Below are positions 53,610 to 62,644 of a stretch of 64,000 nt of DNA, in pieces. The notes beneath the pieces are model-generated. The model was not told where the DNA came from. It saw only the letters and a list, made by a program, of their open reading frames with translations, and did not search any database. Made by a program: the position numbers and the translations under genes. Within the stretch, counting starts at the first letter, position 1; every line of letters starts with the position of its first letter. This DNA is from an uncultured Caulobacterales bacterium (GTDB taxonomy: Bacteria > Pseudomonadota > Alphaproteobacteria > Caulobacterales > Caulobacteraceae): positions 36,476 to 100,475 of the forward strand of contig CAIMFV010000028.1 in NCBI GenBank assembly GCA_903840435.1, in the 5' to 3' direction.

Positions 53610-54242
53610 ATGGTCGTGCTCGGGGCCTCGCTTTTTCTCAGCCTGATGGGTGCCGAGGGGCCTGCGTCCGATCCGGCCTATGTGCATCGCCTTGAAGATT
53701 TTGCGCTGATCGAGCATCTCAATGGCGAATTGCTGGCCAGCAGAAGCGCAACCTTGACCCTTGAGCACTGGTGCGGCGTGCAAGGCTTGAGCGCCCAGCC
53801 ACGCCTCGTCGCGCGACGAACGCCGGAGGTGAAGGAAGCCTCAACCGAAACCCGCGCCCGGTTACAGGTCGGGCCGGAGGTCAAGCTGGGCGTTCGCCAT
53901 GTCGAGCTGATGTGCGGCGACAAGGTGCTTTCGGTCGCTGACAATTGGTATGTGCGCGAGCGCCTGACGGCGGCAATGAACCAGGCGCTTGACGAAACCG
54001 ACACGCCGTTTGGGCGCGTGGTTGCGCCGCTTGCTCCGGAACGAAAGACCTTAGGCGTCACCTGGCTTTGGCGCCCCTTGGCTGAGAGCTTTGCCGTGTC
54101 GCCAAGCCTGGAAGCCGAGCACCCACGCCCGCCCTTCCTCTTTGTACATCACGCCCTGCTCGCACCCCCTAACGGGCCACCCATTGCCGAGGTTGAAGAG
54201 CGCTACACCGCTGCGATTTTAGATTTTCCGCGCACTCGGTGA
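53610..54242 (+). CDS. Exported protein resembling chorismate lyase (UbiC) fold
   Basis: The protein has 210 residues, opening with a short hydrophobic stretch (to about residue 14) that could be a weak signal peptide lacking positive charges. Arg96 in VRHVELMCGDKVLSVADNWY aligns by pattern with the UbiC arginine, and Glu194-197 in IAEVEERYTA with its C-terminal Glu. TPFGRVVAPL and the middle fit the same fold. I infer a UbiC-like or UTRA-like relation; the enzymatic reaction is not shown. It starts 10 bases after the GST gene. Confidence 0.6.
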   Translation: MVVLGASLFLSLMGAEGPASDPAYVHRLEDFALIEHLNGELLASRSATLTLEHWCGVQGLSAQPRLVARRTPEVKEASTETRARLQVGPEVKLGVRHVELMCGDKVLSVADNWYVRERLTAAMNQALDETDTPFGRVVAPLAPERKTLGVTWLWRPLAESFAVSPSLEAEHPRPPFLFVHHALLAPPNGPPIAEVEERYTAAILDFPRTR

Positions 54243-54254
54243 GCCGCAATCCCT

Positions 54255-55778
54255 TTAGGCCAACTCTGCACGATCCAGCACGACCCGCTCAATGGCCCGC
54301 AGCCCAAAAGCAATGGCTGAGAAAAGCGCCTCTTCGGCACGTGGCGACGCCAGCGCCAGGGCGGCGAGGCGTGAGCTGGCGCAAAAACGCAAAGCAAACT
54401 CAGGCGTCTCAACCGTGCCGCCGCACCGCACGGGCTGGCCAAGCTGAACCGGATGCGGCCGCCTTTGCAGGAGGGTCTGCACAGCGCGAAGCTCGGCCTC
54501 ATCAAGAAAGGGCGCGGTTGCGTCACGGCGGCTGCGCAACCGAAAGCGGATGACGGTTGGCACATTGTCCCAGGATGGGGGCGTGCCGAGGGCGGAGCGG
54601 TCGAGGTCGAAGGCGGGCAGGGGGGCAAAAATCGCGCTGGTCGACATCAGGCCTCGGACGCGATGATCAAACTTGACGAATAGCCTGCGCACCTCTGCGT
54701 CCGGCAGGCACAAAAACCGCTCCATCTCAAATAGCGCCGCTTCCCAGCGTAACAAAAGGCCACGATTATTGGCCCTTTCGGTGGCCGGAGGCGCCCAGTC
54801 TGGCGAAAGGTCAGACGCCCCGACGAAAGCCTCTAGGGCAGGCGGGAAATCGACGGCGGCGAAGCGGGCGCTGAGGTCTTCTGGCGTCAAAATCGCGGCG
54901 GAATAGGTTGGGCCGGTGAAGAATTTCGAACCGGTCACCAAAACCGCAAAACCTTGATCCAAATAGGCGCAAAGTGTCTTGGGGCTGCAGCGAAACTGAC
55001 ATGCGTCCACCGCCACGGTGAGGTCGAGAGGTAGGGCGCGGGCCAGATTGAGTACAGTGTCCAAATCCGGTGCGATGCGGCCAGATTTCGAGCCGTCGAC
55101 CAGGATCAACAGCACGTGACGCCCCCGGCCCACGGCGGCGAACACCTTGCGCTGCAGGGTCGTTGCGAGGTGAGTGTCAGAAAAGGCCACACCGTTTGCG
55201 TCCCGTAGGTCCAAACGATCTGTCTCAATATTCGGGCCAAGGGGAGAGCCCTTTTCAATCTTCCCCGCGAGCCAGGTCTCCGTGCCGAAATTCCGCGCTG
55301 CAAGGGCCAAGGGCACGCCCGATCCCGTCTCTGCAGGATCGACCATCAGCACAGAGAGGGGCTTTGGCGTTGCGGCAGCCATGTACTGCGCCAGGATGAG
55401 GTGCGCGTCGGTGCCGGAGGCCGCCAAGGCGATGGCGGGTTGTCGCCAGCGGCGACCCTGAGGCGCGCCGGTTATGAGATCGCCGAGGCGCTTTCGAATC
55501 CGCTCGGCCCAGGCCTGTTCGGCGACAGGGTCACTGTTAACGCCGCATCCCTCATTGACCCACAACTGATGCAAAAACGCTGCCGCGTCAGAGGAGAGCG
55601 ACGAGGCGGTCGACGATCCGAATTCAACATCGGTCGCGCCTGGCGTTAAGGAGACGCCATAGGGTGTCCGACCGTTGGCATCGGGCAAAATGCGCGCGTC
55701 GCCGCCCTCATGCAACGCCCACAGCACGTCCTCAGAGGGAGGCGGCACAACAGCAAGACGGGCACGAGAAAACGCCAT
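54255..55778 (-). CDS. PLP-dependent fold type I enzyme of unknown reaction
   Basis: The ATG at 55778 with CAAGG upstream gives 507 residues. SGTDAHLIL fits the phosphate-binding start, VDACQFRC has the pyridine-N Asp near 258, and VTGSKFFTGPTYSAAIL has Lys285 for the Schiff base. This layout is of class V-like aminotransferases/desulfurases, but the N-terminal 100 and C-terminal 150 residues match nothing I know. It is convergent with the UbiC-like gene; no pathway neighbour tells its substrate. Confidence 0.65.
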   Translation of the reverse strand: MAFSRARLAVVPPPSEDVLWALHEGGDARILPDANGRTPYGVSLTPGATDVEFGSSTASSLSSDAAAFLHQLWVNEGCGVNSDPVAEQAWAERIRKRLGDLITGAPQGRRWRQPAIALAASGTDAHLILAQYMAAATPKPLSVLMVDPAETGSGVPLALAARNFGTETWLAGKIEKGSPLGPNIETDRLDLRDANGVAFSDTHLATTLQRKVFAAVGRGRHVLLILVDGSKSGRIAPDLDTVLNLARALPLDLTVAVDACQFRCSPKTLCAYLDQGFAVLVTGSKFFTGPTYSAAILTPEDLSARFAAVDFPPALEAFVGASDLSPDWAPPATERANNRGLLLRWEAALFEMERFLCLPDAEVRRLFVKFDHRVRGLMSTSAIFAPLPAFDLDRSALGTPPSWDNVPTVIRFRLRSRRDATAPFLDEAELRAVQTLLQRRPHPVQLGQPVRCGGTVETPEFALRFCASSRLAALALASPRAEEALFSAIAFGLRAIERVVLDRAELA

Positions 55779-55866
55779 GAAACCTTGGGACACGAAGCGA
55801 TTCGATTCGGACTTCAGTGTCGCTAATTAAGGTTAATTTTCTAAACAGACCGGCCCGCTTGCCGTT

Positions 55867-56525
55867 GCGGATGACGGCCTGGGATATAATTGAGCCGCCA
55901 CCTTCCCGCCGCTCCCCCCGGCGTAGGCCGGGGTCCAGGGAAGGGCCTGCCGAGGTTTGCGGATGATCTCCTGGATTTAAATGAGCCCCCACATAAACAC
56001 CGCTCCCCCCAGCGGAGGCCGGGGTCCAGAGACGGGCTTGCAGAGGTTGCAGATGATTTCCTGGATACCGGCCTTCGCCGGTATGAGCGGAAAAAATTGA
56101 AATTCTGCGCCTTTCAGCCGCTCCCCACGGGGTAGGCTGGGGTCCAGAGACGGGCCTGCTCACGGATGCAGATGATCTCCTGGATTTAAATGAGCCCCCA
56201 CATAAACACCGCTCCCCCTCAGCGCAGGCCGGGGTCCAGAGACGGGGCCGCAGAAGGTTGGGATGATCCCCTGGATACCGGCCTTCGCCGGTATGAGCGG
56301 AAAATATTGAAATTCCGCGCCTTTCCGCCGCTCCCCCCGGCGAAGGCCGGGGTCCAGAGACCGGCCTGCCGAGGTTTGCGGATGATCCCCTGGATACCGG
56401 CCTACGCAGGTCATGAGCGGAAAATATTGAAATTCCGCGCCTTCCCGCCGCTCCCCCCGGCGAAGGCCGGGGTCCAGAGACGGGCCTGCTCACGGATGCG
56501 GATGATCCCCTGGATATGATTGAGG
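55867..56525. repeat. Six-unit palindromic repeat array (REP/REPIN-like)
   Basis: Core GGCCGGGGTCCAG recurs at 55926, 56017, 56135 (one change), 56227, 56345 and 56465, with spacings 91, 118, 92, 118 and 120. Two spacer types alternate. One has GGATTTAAATGAGC and ACATAAACACCGCTCC; the other has ATACCGGC-CTTC-GCCGGTAT and GCGGAAAATATTGAAATT. CCCCGGC-GAAG-GCCGGGG hairpins in the core and CCGGCCTTCGCCGG in the spacer are reverse complements. It occupies the whole 760-base gap between the PLP enzyme and the dehydrogenase, and no gene lies within. Confidence 0.93.
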
Positions 56526-56537
56526 TGCCTGCTGAAC

Positions 56538-57611
56538 CTAGCGCCAGGGCTCGACAACAATTTTGACGTCGTCGCCGGGAGAGGCGAGATCAACAAAGGC
56601 TTGCGCCACCTCGGACAAGCCAATTTTGCGGCTCAGAATAGGTTCGACCGAAATGCGGCCCTCGGCAATATCGATGAGGGTTTGGGCAAATTCGGCGGGC
56701 GAATAGCCAAAGACAAACCGCAGGTCGAGTTCCTTATTGATGGCCAGCGAGGGCTCGATGCGGTCGGTTTCCATGCACACGCCCGCCACGACAATCTGGG
56801 CCTTGGGCGGACAGCCCTCGATTATGGTTTGTAAGACGCCGGGTGCGCCGACACATTCAAATACGAGGGGGCGGGCCAGGGTCTGGCCCGACAGCTGCGC
56901 CATCATATGGGCGCTGAGCGATGCGGGCACGCCGAATTCTGCCCAACTGGCATGGGGACTGATCTTTGCCGGATCAATCACCCGATCCGCACCCATGGCT
57001 TCTGCCGCAGCACGGCGGCGCGGCGAAAAATCCGCAGCGATAATCGGGCCAAGGCCCTTGGTCTTTAACGCGGCGATAACTGCAAGGCCCACCGGTCCGC
57101 AGCCGAGCACGACTGAGACACTGCCCGGTTCGAGGTCTGCCCGCGCCACGGCATGGGCGCCCACGGCAAAGGGCTCGGTCATGGCCGCGACTTCGGAGGA
57201 TAAACCGTTTGGAATTTCGATCAGCATGGCCTCGGTCAACAGCATCTGCTCAGCAAAGCCGCCGGGATAGAGGTTGCTGTAGCCAATGAGCTCCATGCCC
57301 TGGTCGGAAAGGGCGGCAGGGAACGAGACCACACGCGTGCCGGGCTTCAAGCGTCCGCCGCCGGGACCATGATCAAGCACCTCGGCAGAGAACTCATGCC
57401 CGAACACCATATCCTGGTCGGCGCGAATGCGGTCTGAAGCCCCAGCGCGACGACCCATGTCCAACATGTGGTCGAGATGGTGCAGGGCGTGCAGGTCTGA
57501 ACCACAAATTCCGCAGGCAAGGGTCTTGACCAGGGTTTGTCCGGGACCGGGCTTTAGCGCATCAATCTCGTCACAGATCAGCCGTCCAGCGCGGCGAATG
57601 ACAGCCCGCAT
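56538..57611 (-). CDS. Zinc-dependent alcohol dehydrogenase-like protein (MDR)
   Basis: The protein has 357 residues. Catalytic zinc ligands are Cys in GICGSDLHA and His/Glu in GHEFSAEV; GCGPVGLAVIAALK is the NAD(P) motif. The structural zinc lobe is absent: where four Cys are usual, it reads SFPAALSDQGMELIG. It oxidises an alcohol or polyol, substrate not known. It ends just beside the repeat array. Confidence 0.87.
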   Translation of the reverse strand: MRAVIRRAGRLICDEIDALKPGPGQTLVKTLACGICGSDLHALHHLDHMLDMGRRAGASDRIRADQDMVFGHEFSAEVLDHGPGGGRLKPGTRVVSFPAALSDQGMELIGYSNLYPGGFAEQMLLTEAMLIEIPNGLSSEVAAMTEPFAVGAHAVARADLEPGSVSVVLGCGPVGLAVIAALKTKGLGPIIAADFSPRRRAAAEAMGADRVIDPAKISPHASWAEFGVPASLSAHMMAQLSGQTLARPLVFECVGAPGVLQTIIEGCPPKAQIVVAGVCMETDRIEPSLAINKELDLRFVFGYSPAEFAQTLIDIAEGRISVEPILSRKIGLSEVAQAFVDLASPGDDVKIVVEPWR

Positions 57612-57696
57612 TTTGAATCTCCCCCGCCGCGTGGCCTTGTGTCCTTGCCACTGGGAGCAGAGGTTTTCCTAATCGCCCTTGCGATGCAAGCGTCAA

Positions 57697-60045
57697 TCAC
57701 CCAGCTTGCAGCCAAAGCTCCGCTTCGCCGGTTGGCACCGATTTCGGCAGAGCCGAGCCGTAGAATTCAAACAGATCGGGCAAGGCTTCTGCGGGCGTTG
57801 GGCGGGCGATCAGATAGCCTTGGATTTCCGTGCAGCCGTGTTCGCGCGCCATTTCCAACTGCCGTTCGGTCTCAACGCCTTCGGCAGTCGTTTGCATGCC
57901 AAGATAAGAGGCCATGCCGGCGATGGCGCGCACGATGGACACGCTTTCGGCGCTCATCGACAGGTCCGAGACAAAGGACTGGTCGATCTTGATCTTGGTG
58001 AAGGGGAATTGCCGCAGATAGTTCAAGCTGGAAAATCCGGTGCCAAAATCGTCGAGCGCCACCGACACCCCAAGCTCGCGCAGACGAAACAGGGTGTGCA
58101 GATTGGCTTGGCTGCTTTGCAATAGGGTCGATTCGGTGATTTCGACTTCCAGTCGCTCGGGGCTCAGGCCGGAATGGGCGAGGGCTGCGATCACGGTGCG
58201 GATCAGGTTCGGGTCTTTGAACTGCGCCGGCGAAATATTGACCGCCACCTTCATTGGGCTGGGCCAGCGCGCCGCTTCGGCGCAGGCCTGATGCAGCACC
58301 CACTCGCCTAACTCGCAGATCAGACCAATATCCTCAGCCACCGGAATGAACTCAACCGGCGAGATCAAGCGCCCGCTTTGGCTCCAGCGCAACAGCGCCT
58401 CGCAGCCTGACAGACGGCCTGAAGCGAGATTGAGTTGCGGTTGGTAGGAGAGCGAGAACTCGCCATTGGTAAAGGCGCTGCGTAGGTCCTTTTCCAGCGC
58501 CCGCCGGGCCCGGCGACGCTCATCCATGCTCGGATCAAAGACGAGGTAGCCGCCGCGCCCATTTTCCTTACAGCGATAGAGCGCCATATCGGCGTGCATC
58601 ATCAGCTCGTCGATGGTTTGGCCATCTTCGGGGGCAAAGGCGATGCCGACGCTGGCGCCGATCTTCACATCGCGCCCGGAAAGGTGGAAAGGCTCGCTGA
58701 GCAGATTGACGATGCGTTGCGCCAATTGCATCGCATCTTCCCGCCGCGCCACACTGCGCTGGACAATGGCAAATTCATCGCCGCCAAGCCGGGCGACCGT
58801 GTCATGATCCCGGACGGTTGACTGCAAACGCTCCGCCACGCTCATCAGCAGGTGATCGCCGACAAGGTGTCCTAGGGTGTCATTGACTTCCTTGAAGAAA
58901 TCGAGATCGATCCATAATAGGGCGCTCGTGTCGACACCGGCGAGCGCGTCGTTGAACGCATCATAGAGCCGGTTGCGGAACAGCACGCGATTGGGCAGTT
59001 CGGTCAAGCTGTCATAGTGGGCGAGGCGGCGAACCTGAGCTTCCGCTTCACGGATTTCTGTCACGTCCTCGGCGAGCCCAATAATGTAGCGCGGTTCACC
59101 TGTGTCGTCACAGACGCTGACTCGGCGGCCGCGCAACACGTGGGCTTGGCCATCGCGCCCCATGATTTTCTGCTCTTCGAACGTCACCGGCGCTTGGGTG
59201 GCCAGTGCCTCGTCATCCAGTCGGCGCAACTGGTCGATGTCCGAAATCGGGTGAAAGCCTTCATAGGAGGCGCCGACCACGTCTTCACGCCGCTTGCCGC
59301 TGATCAGTTCGGCGGCCTTGTTGACCAAGACATGCTTGCGGGTTTTGGCGTCGAGCACGAATAAAAGGTTCGGCACGTTTTCAATGATCGAATTGGTGAA
59401 GGCGCGGTCCAGTTCCGCCGCTTGTTGGGTCCGCAGCAGCGTCTTCCGCTCGCTGGCCGTCTTGGCGATCAGTTGGCCGAGTTGAGCCAAGGCGAGCCCA
59501 AGCGCGATGATCGAAAGCGGCGCCACTATGGCAGGAGACTGAGATGTCGCGGCATAGGCCGTCACAAACGGCGCCAGCGCCAAGGGCCAGGCCGAGCTTG
59601 CCACGGCGATCCACATCAGACGGCCAGCGCCACGGAGCGCAACGACTCCTTGAATAAAGGCTGCGCACCACTCGACCACGGCCAGCATCTCGCCATAGGC
59701 CCCGCCATAGAGCCAGAAATAGAGCGCGAAGGCTGAGCTTGCCGAACCGCTGATCAGAATGCAGGCTTGGAACCCAAGTTTTGCCAGAGGGCTGGTGAGC
59801 GGCAGGTCCGAGACATCCAGATCAGCCGTTTGAAGGTCTAGGTCTTTTGTGGAGGAAAAGAAGCGGCGCGTCAGCCAGCTTTCAAAAACGCCCTGTCCGA
59901 CCAGAAGCACAAATAGCAAAATGGGTATCAGGCCTTGGTGGAACAAATCGGCCACGAGAAAAAGGAATAGCGCCGTCGCTTGCCGAATGCGCAAAGTCGC
60001 ATTCCGGTCTTCGAAGACGGGTCGCCAGAGGTCCGTGGGCTGCAT
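57697..60045 (-). CDS. Membrane PAS-GGDEF-EAL protein (c-di-GMP turnover)
   Basis: The protein has 782 residues. About five or six membrane segments lie in the first 200, a PAS domain at about 225-340 (NVPNLLFVLDAKTRKHV), GGDEF near 420 in RLGGDEFAIV, and the EAL signature near 550 in GCEALLRW. DFGTGFSSLNYLRQFP and KIKIDQSFV complete the EAL domain. Both active motifs are intact, so it could make and break c-di-GMP. No sensor partner is adjacent. Confidence 0.93.
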   Translation of the reverse strand: MQPTDLWRPVFEDRNATLRIRQATALFLFLVADLFHQGLIPILLFVLLVGQGVFESWLTRRFFSSTKDLDLQTADLDVSDLPLTSPLAKLGFQACILISGSASSAFALYFWLYGGAYGEMLAVVEWCAAFIQGVVALRGAGRLMWIAVASSAWPLALAPFVTAYAATSQSPAIVAPLSIIALGLALAQLGQLIAKTASERKTLLRTQQAAELDRAFTNSIIENVPNLLFVLDAKTRKHVLVNKAAELISGKRREDVVGASYEGFHPISDIDQLRRLDDEALATQAPVTFEEQKIMGRDGQAHVLRGRRVSVCDDTGEPRYIIGLAEDVTEIREAEAQVRRLAHYDSLTELPNRVLFRNRLYDAFNDALAGVDTSALLWIDLDFFKEVNDTLGHLVGDHLLMSVAERLQSTVRDHDTVARLGGDEFAIVQRSVARREDAMQLAQRIVNLLSEPFHLSGRDVKIGASVGIAFAPEDGQTIDELMMHADMALYRCKENGRGGYLVFDPSMDERRRARRALEKDLRSAFTNGEFSLSYQPQLNLASGRLSGCEALLRWSQSGRLISPVEFIPVAEDIGLICELGEWVLHQACAEAARWPSPMKVAVNISPAQFKDPNLIRTVIAALAHSGLSPERLEVEITESTLLQSSQANLHTLFRLRELGVSVALDDFGTGFSSLNYLRQFPFTKIKIDQSFVSDLSMSAESVSIVRAIAGMASYLGMQTTAEGVETERQLEMAREHGCTEIQGYLIARPTPAEALPDLFEFYGSALPKSVPTGEAELWLQAG

Positions 60046-60117
60046 ACTTAAAACCTGAAAAAGCCTGCCTTTTCAGATAAGGGAATACAGTGAAAGAAAC
60101 GTTAGCCTTGTTGCGGC

Positions 60118-60588
60118 TTAGAGCGGAAGGCCGGTTCTTTTTACCACCGTGCGCATCGCGATGCTTGAGGTAACACGGCTGACGCCGGGGATGCGTGTGA
60201 GTCTCTGGGCATGCAGGCGTTCCAGGTCGGCGACGTCGCGCGCCACCATACGCAGCAAGTAATCTGATGAGCCGGTCATCAGATAGCACTCCATGACTTC
60301 GGGGATTTGGGCCACCGCGGCTTCAAACGCATTTAGCGCCGCTTGGCTCTGTTCCGTCAGGCTGAGCGTGACAAAAACGCTCATGGCGAGATCGAGCGCC
60401 GATGCATTGACCTTGGCCGTATAGGCTTCAATGACGCCGCTATCTTCCAGTCGCCGAAGCCTGCGCAAACAGGCGCTTTCCGACAGATTGACTTCGCGGG
60501 CCAAGGCCGCGTTTGAGCAGCGCCCATCTCTTTGCAAGACCCGCAGGATATTTCGGTCGTAATCGTCAATGAAATCGGAGGAAGACAT
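60118..60588 (-). CDS. Lrp/AsnC-family regulator, likely of ald
   Basis: The ATG at 60588 gives 156 residues; a longer frame to 60861 has no family sequence. The N-terminal helix-turn-helix reads GRCSNAALAREVNLSESACL, with RRLRRLEDSGVIEAY after it. The RAM domain (VMECYLMTGSSDYLLRMVA) binds an amino acid. It is divergent from alanine dehydrogenase with 136 bases between. Such pairs are usually activated by Lrp with L-alanine. Confidence 0.92.
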   Translation of the reverse strand: MSSSDFIDDYDRNILRVLQRDGRCSNAALAREVNLSESACLRRLRRLEDSGVIEAYTAKVNASALDLAMSVFVTLSLTEQSQAALNAFEAAVAQIPEVMECYLMTGSSDYLLRMVARDVADLERLHAQRLTRIPGVSRVTSSIAMRTVVKRTGLPL

Positions 60589-60608
60589 CGAATTTCTCTC
60601 AAAAAAAC

Positions 60609-60699
60609 CAGTTTTCTGTCGAAAACTACACGCCTTGGGCTGGAAATAGACCGAAACCGCCACGGCAAAAAGGCTATGGTTGGAGAATAGTGGTTTCGG
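60609..60699. promoter_or_regulatory. Candidate Lrp operators between lrp and ald
   Basis: AGTTTTC-TGTC-GAAAACT at 60609-60626 is a perfect dyad. CCGAAACC (60651-60658) and GGTTTCGG (60692-60699) form another pair, centres about 41 bp (four helical turns) apart. GGGAGGA precedes the ald ATG. Confidence 0.5.
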
Positions 60700-60724
60700 C
60701 GAGATTTGGTCTGGGAGGATCGCA

Positions 60725-61813
60725 ATGCGCATCGCTGCTCCAAAGGAAATAAAAACCCTTGAATATCGGGTCGGCTTGATCCCGGAAGTGGTTAAGGGCT
60801 TGGTGCGCCGAGGCCATGAGGTCGCGATCGAGACCGGCGCAGGCGAAGGCATTGGCGCCACCGACGCTATTTATCGCGAAGCGGGTGCCCAGATCCTCGA
60901 CACGGCTGACGCCCTGTTCGATTGGGCGGAGATGATCGTCAAGGTCAAGGAACCGCAAGCCGTCGAGATCGCGCGGCTCAAACCGCACCACCTTCTCTTC
61001 ACCTATCTGCACTTGGCCGCCGATCCGGCCCAGGCTGCGGGATTACAGGCCTCCGGCTGCACCGCCATCGCCTATGAGACCATTGTGGATCGTTACGGCA
61101 AGTTGCCGCTGTTGACGCCGATGAGCCAGGTGGCGGGGCGGATGGCGACCGAGGTGGGCGCCGTTTTGTTGCTCAAGCCTTGGGGCGGGCCGGGCATCTT
61201 GATGTCGGGCGTGCCCGGTGTCGCGCCAGCCAAGGTGGTTGTGCTCGGTGGCGGCGTCGCCGGAACCGAAGCGGCGCGAATGGCGGTCGGGCAGGGGGCG
61301 GATGTCTCGATCTTCGATATTGATCCGCATCGCTTGGCCGAACTGGACGCTCAGTTTGGCGGGCGGGTGAAGACCATCTTCTCGACCCATGACGCCATAT
61401 TGCGGGCCGCGAAAGAAGCCGACCTGATTATTGGTTGCGTCCTTATTCCGGGCGCGTCGGCACCGAAGCTGATTACCCGCGCCGACTTGCAGCAGTTGAA
61501 GCCCGGTGTGGTCCTGGTTGATGTGGCAATCGATCAGGGCGGGTGCTTCGAAACCTCCAAGCCCACAACGCATACCGATCCGACCTACCGGGTTGACGGA
61601 GTGTTGCATTATTGCGTCGCCAATATGCCAGGCGCGGCCGCGCGCACCTCGACCTATGCCTTGAACGCGGCAACGCAGCCCTATGTGATCGCCTTGGCAG
61701 AAAAAGGCGTCGACAAGGCGCTGGCCGATGATCCCGGCTTCGCGCTTGGGTTGAACGTCTTGGCGGGTAAGATCATGCACCCCGCTGTCGAAAAGGCCCT
61801 GCGCGGCGGCTGA
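60725..61813 (+). CDS. ald: Alanine dehydrogenase
   Basis: The ATG at 60725 with GGGAGGA upstream gives 362 residues. It oxidatively deaminates L-alanine to pyruvate and ammonia with NAD. MRIAAPKEIKTLEYRVGL is the family N-terminus, KVKEPQ contains the catalytic Lys, AGRMATEVGA has the signature, and VLGGGVAGTEAARMA binds NAD. MPGAAARTSTYALNAAT closes the family. Transcribed away from the Lrp gene. Confidence 0.96.
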   Translation: MRIAAPKEIKTLEYRVGLIPEVVKGLVRRGHEVAIETGAGEGIGATDAIYREAGAQILDTADALFDWAEMIVKVKEPQAVEIARLKPHHLLFTYLHLAADPAQAAGLQASGCTAIAYETIVDRYGKLPLLTPMSQVAGRMATEVGAVLLLKPWGGPGILMSGVPGVAPAKVVVLGGGVAGTEAARMAVGQGADVSIFDIDPHRLAELDAQFGGRVKTIFSTHDAILRAAKEADLIIGCVLIPGASAPKLITRADLQQLKPGVVLVDVAIDQGGCFETSKPTTHTDPTYRVDGVLHYCVANMPGAAARTSTYALNAATQPYVIALAEKGVDKALADDPGFALGLNVLAGKIMHPAVEKALRGG

Positions 61814-61908
61814 CGCAGAGCGGCAAAACGCGCATCGGCGTTGCGTTATGAGGTCGAGTCGGTCGAAGGTTTACGAGACCCGCATCGCCGGGAATTGGAC
61901 GTCCCGAC

Positions 61909-62574
61909 ATGACCGACCTTACACCGTCTGAGCTCTTGCCGAAGGTGGCGATCTGTATTCCTTCGGGCGACATGGTCCATGCCGACTTCGCGCTATCCTT
62001 GGCGGGACTGGTCAATTCGACGCCGCCGATGGAAACGCCTGTGATCAGCGCCAAAAGCTCCATTGTTGCCCAGGCGCGCAACAACGCCGTGGAGATGGCG
62101 CAAGAGTTTGGCGCGGACTTTATTTTCTTTTTGGATAGCGACATGGTGTTTCCGCGCGACACCTTGGCCCAGCTCTTGGCCCATGGGCGCGAGATTGTCG
62201 GCGCCACCTATGTCAAACGCACCCCGCCTCACGAACTCCTAGGCGCCCACCTCAATCCGGGCGGTCCGCCCGACCCTTCAGGCCTGTTGGAGATGCGGCA
62301 CCTGCCCACGGGCTGCCTCTTGATCCACAAGTCGGTATTTGAACGCCTGACCCGCCCCTATTTCCGCTTTCTGTTCGATGAGGAGAGCGGCCACATCATC
62401 GGTGAGGATTACAATTTTTGCGACCGGGCCCGCGAGGCCGGTTTCCAGGTCTGGTGCGATCCAAAACTGTCATTCGAAATCGGCCATATTGGCTCTCAGG
62501 CCTTCCATCTCGACGTAGCGCTGAAACCAGACGCGGCGGAGGAAGGCCCTGAAGGCCAGCCCCCTGAACCATGA
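61909..62574 (+). CDS. GT-A-fold glycosyltransferase-like protein
   Basis: The protein has 221 residues. FIFFLDSDMVFP has the DxD-like Asp76/Asp78, and QARNNAVEMAQEFGADF precedes. Later HIIGEDYNFCDRAREAGFQV fits a GT2-like C-terminal part (ED motif). No membrane anchor is present; the sugar donor is unknown. It is flanked by ald and an S9 peptidase and seems to stand alone. Confidence 0.78.
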   Translation: MTDLTPSELLPKVAICIPSGDMVHADFALSLAGLVNSTPPMETPVISAKSSIVAQARNNAVEMAQEFGADFIFFLDSDMVFPRDTLAQLLAHGREIVGATYVKRTPPHELLGAHLNPGGPPDPSGLLEMRHLPTGCLLIHKSVFERLTRPYFRFLFDEESGHIIGEDYNFCDRAREAGFQVWCDPKLSFEIGHIGSQAFHLDVALKPDAAEEGPEGQPPEP

Positions 62575-62644
62575 GCTCCCCCGCGGAGCATTGACGCCTG
62601 CAAGTCGGACTGCAAGATGAGGCGGGCTGCTGCAGAGATCGGAC

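Noticed and set aside
55732..56493. Long antisense open frame over the repeat array
   Set aside because: It reads repeated PRPSPGG/RISIFSAH phrases made by the palindromic units, a known artefact, and has no family or ribosome site.
55867..56525. CRISPR array
   Set aside because: Units are long, palindromic, near-contiguous, and spacers are themselves repeats. No cas genes are seen.
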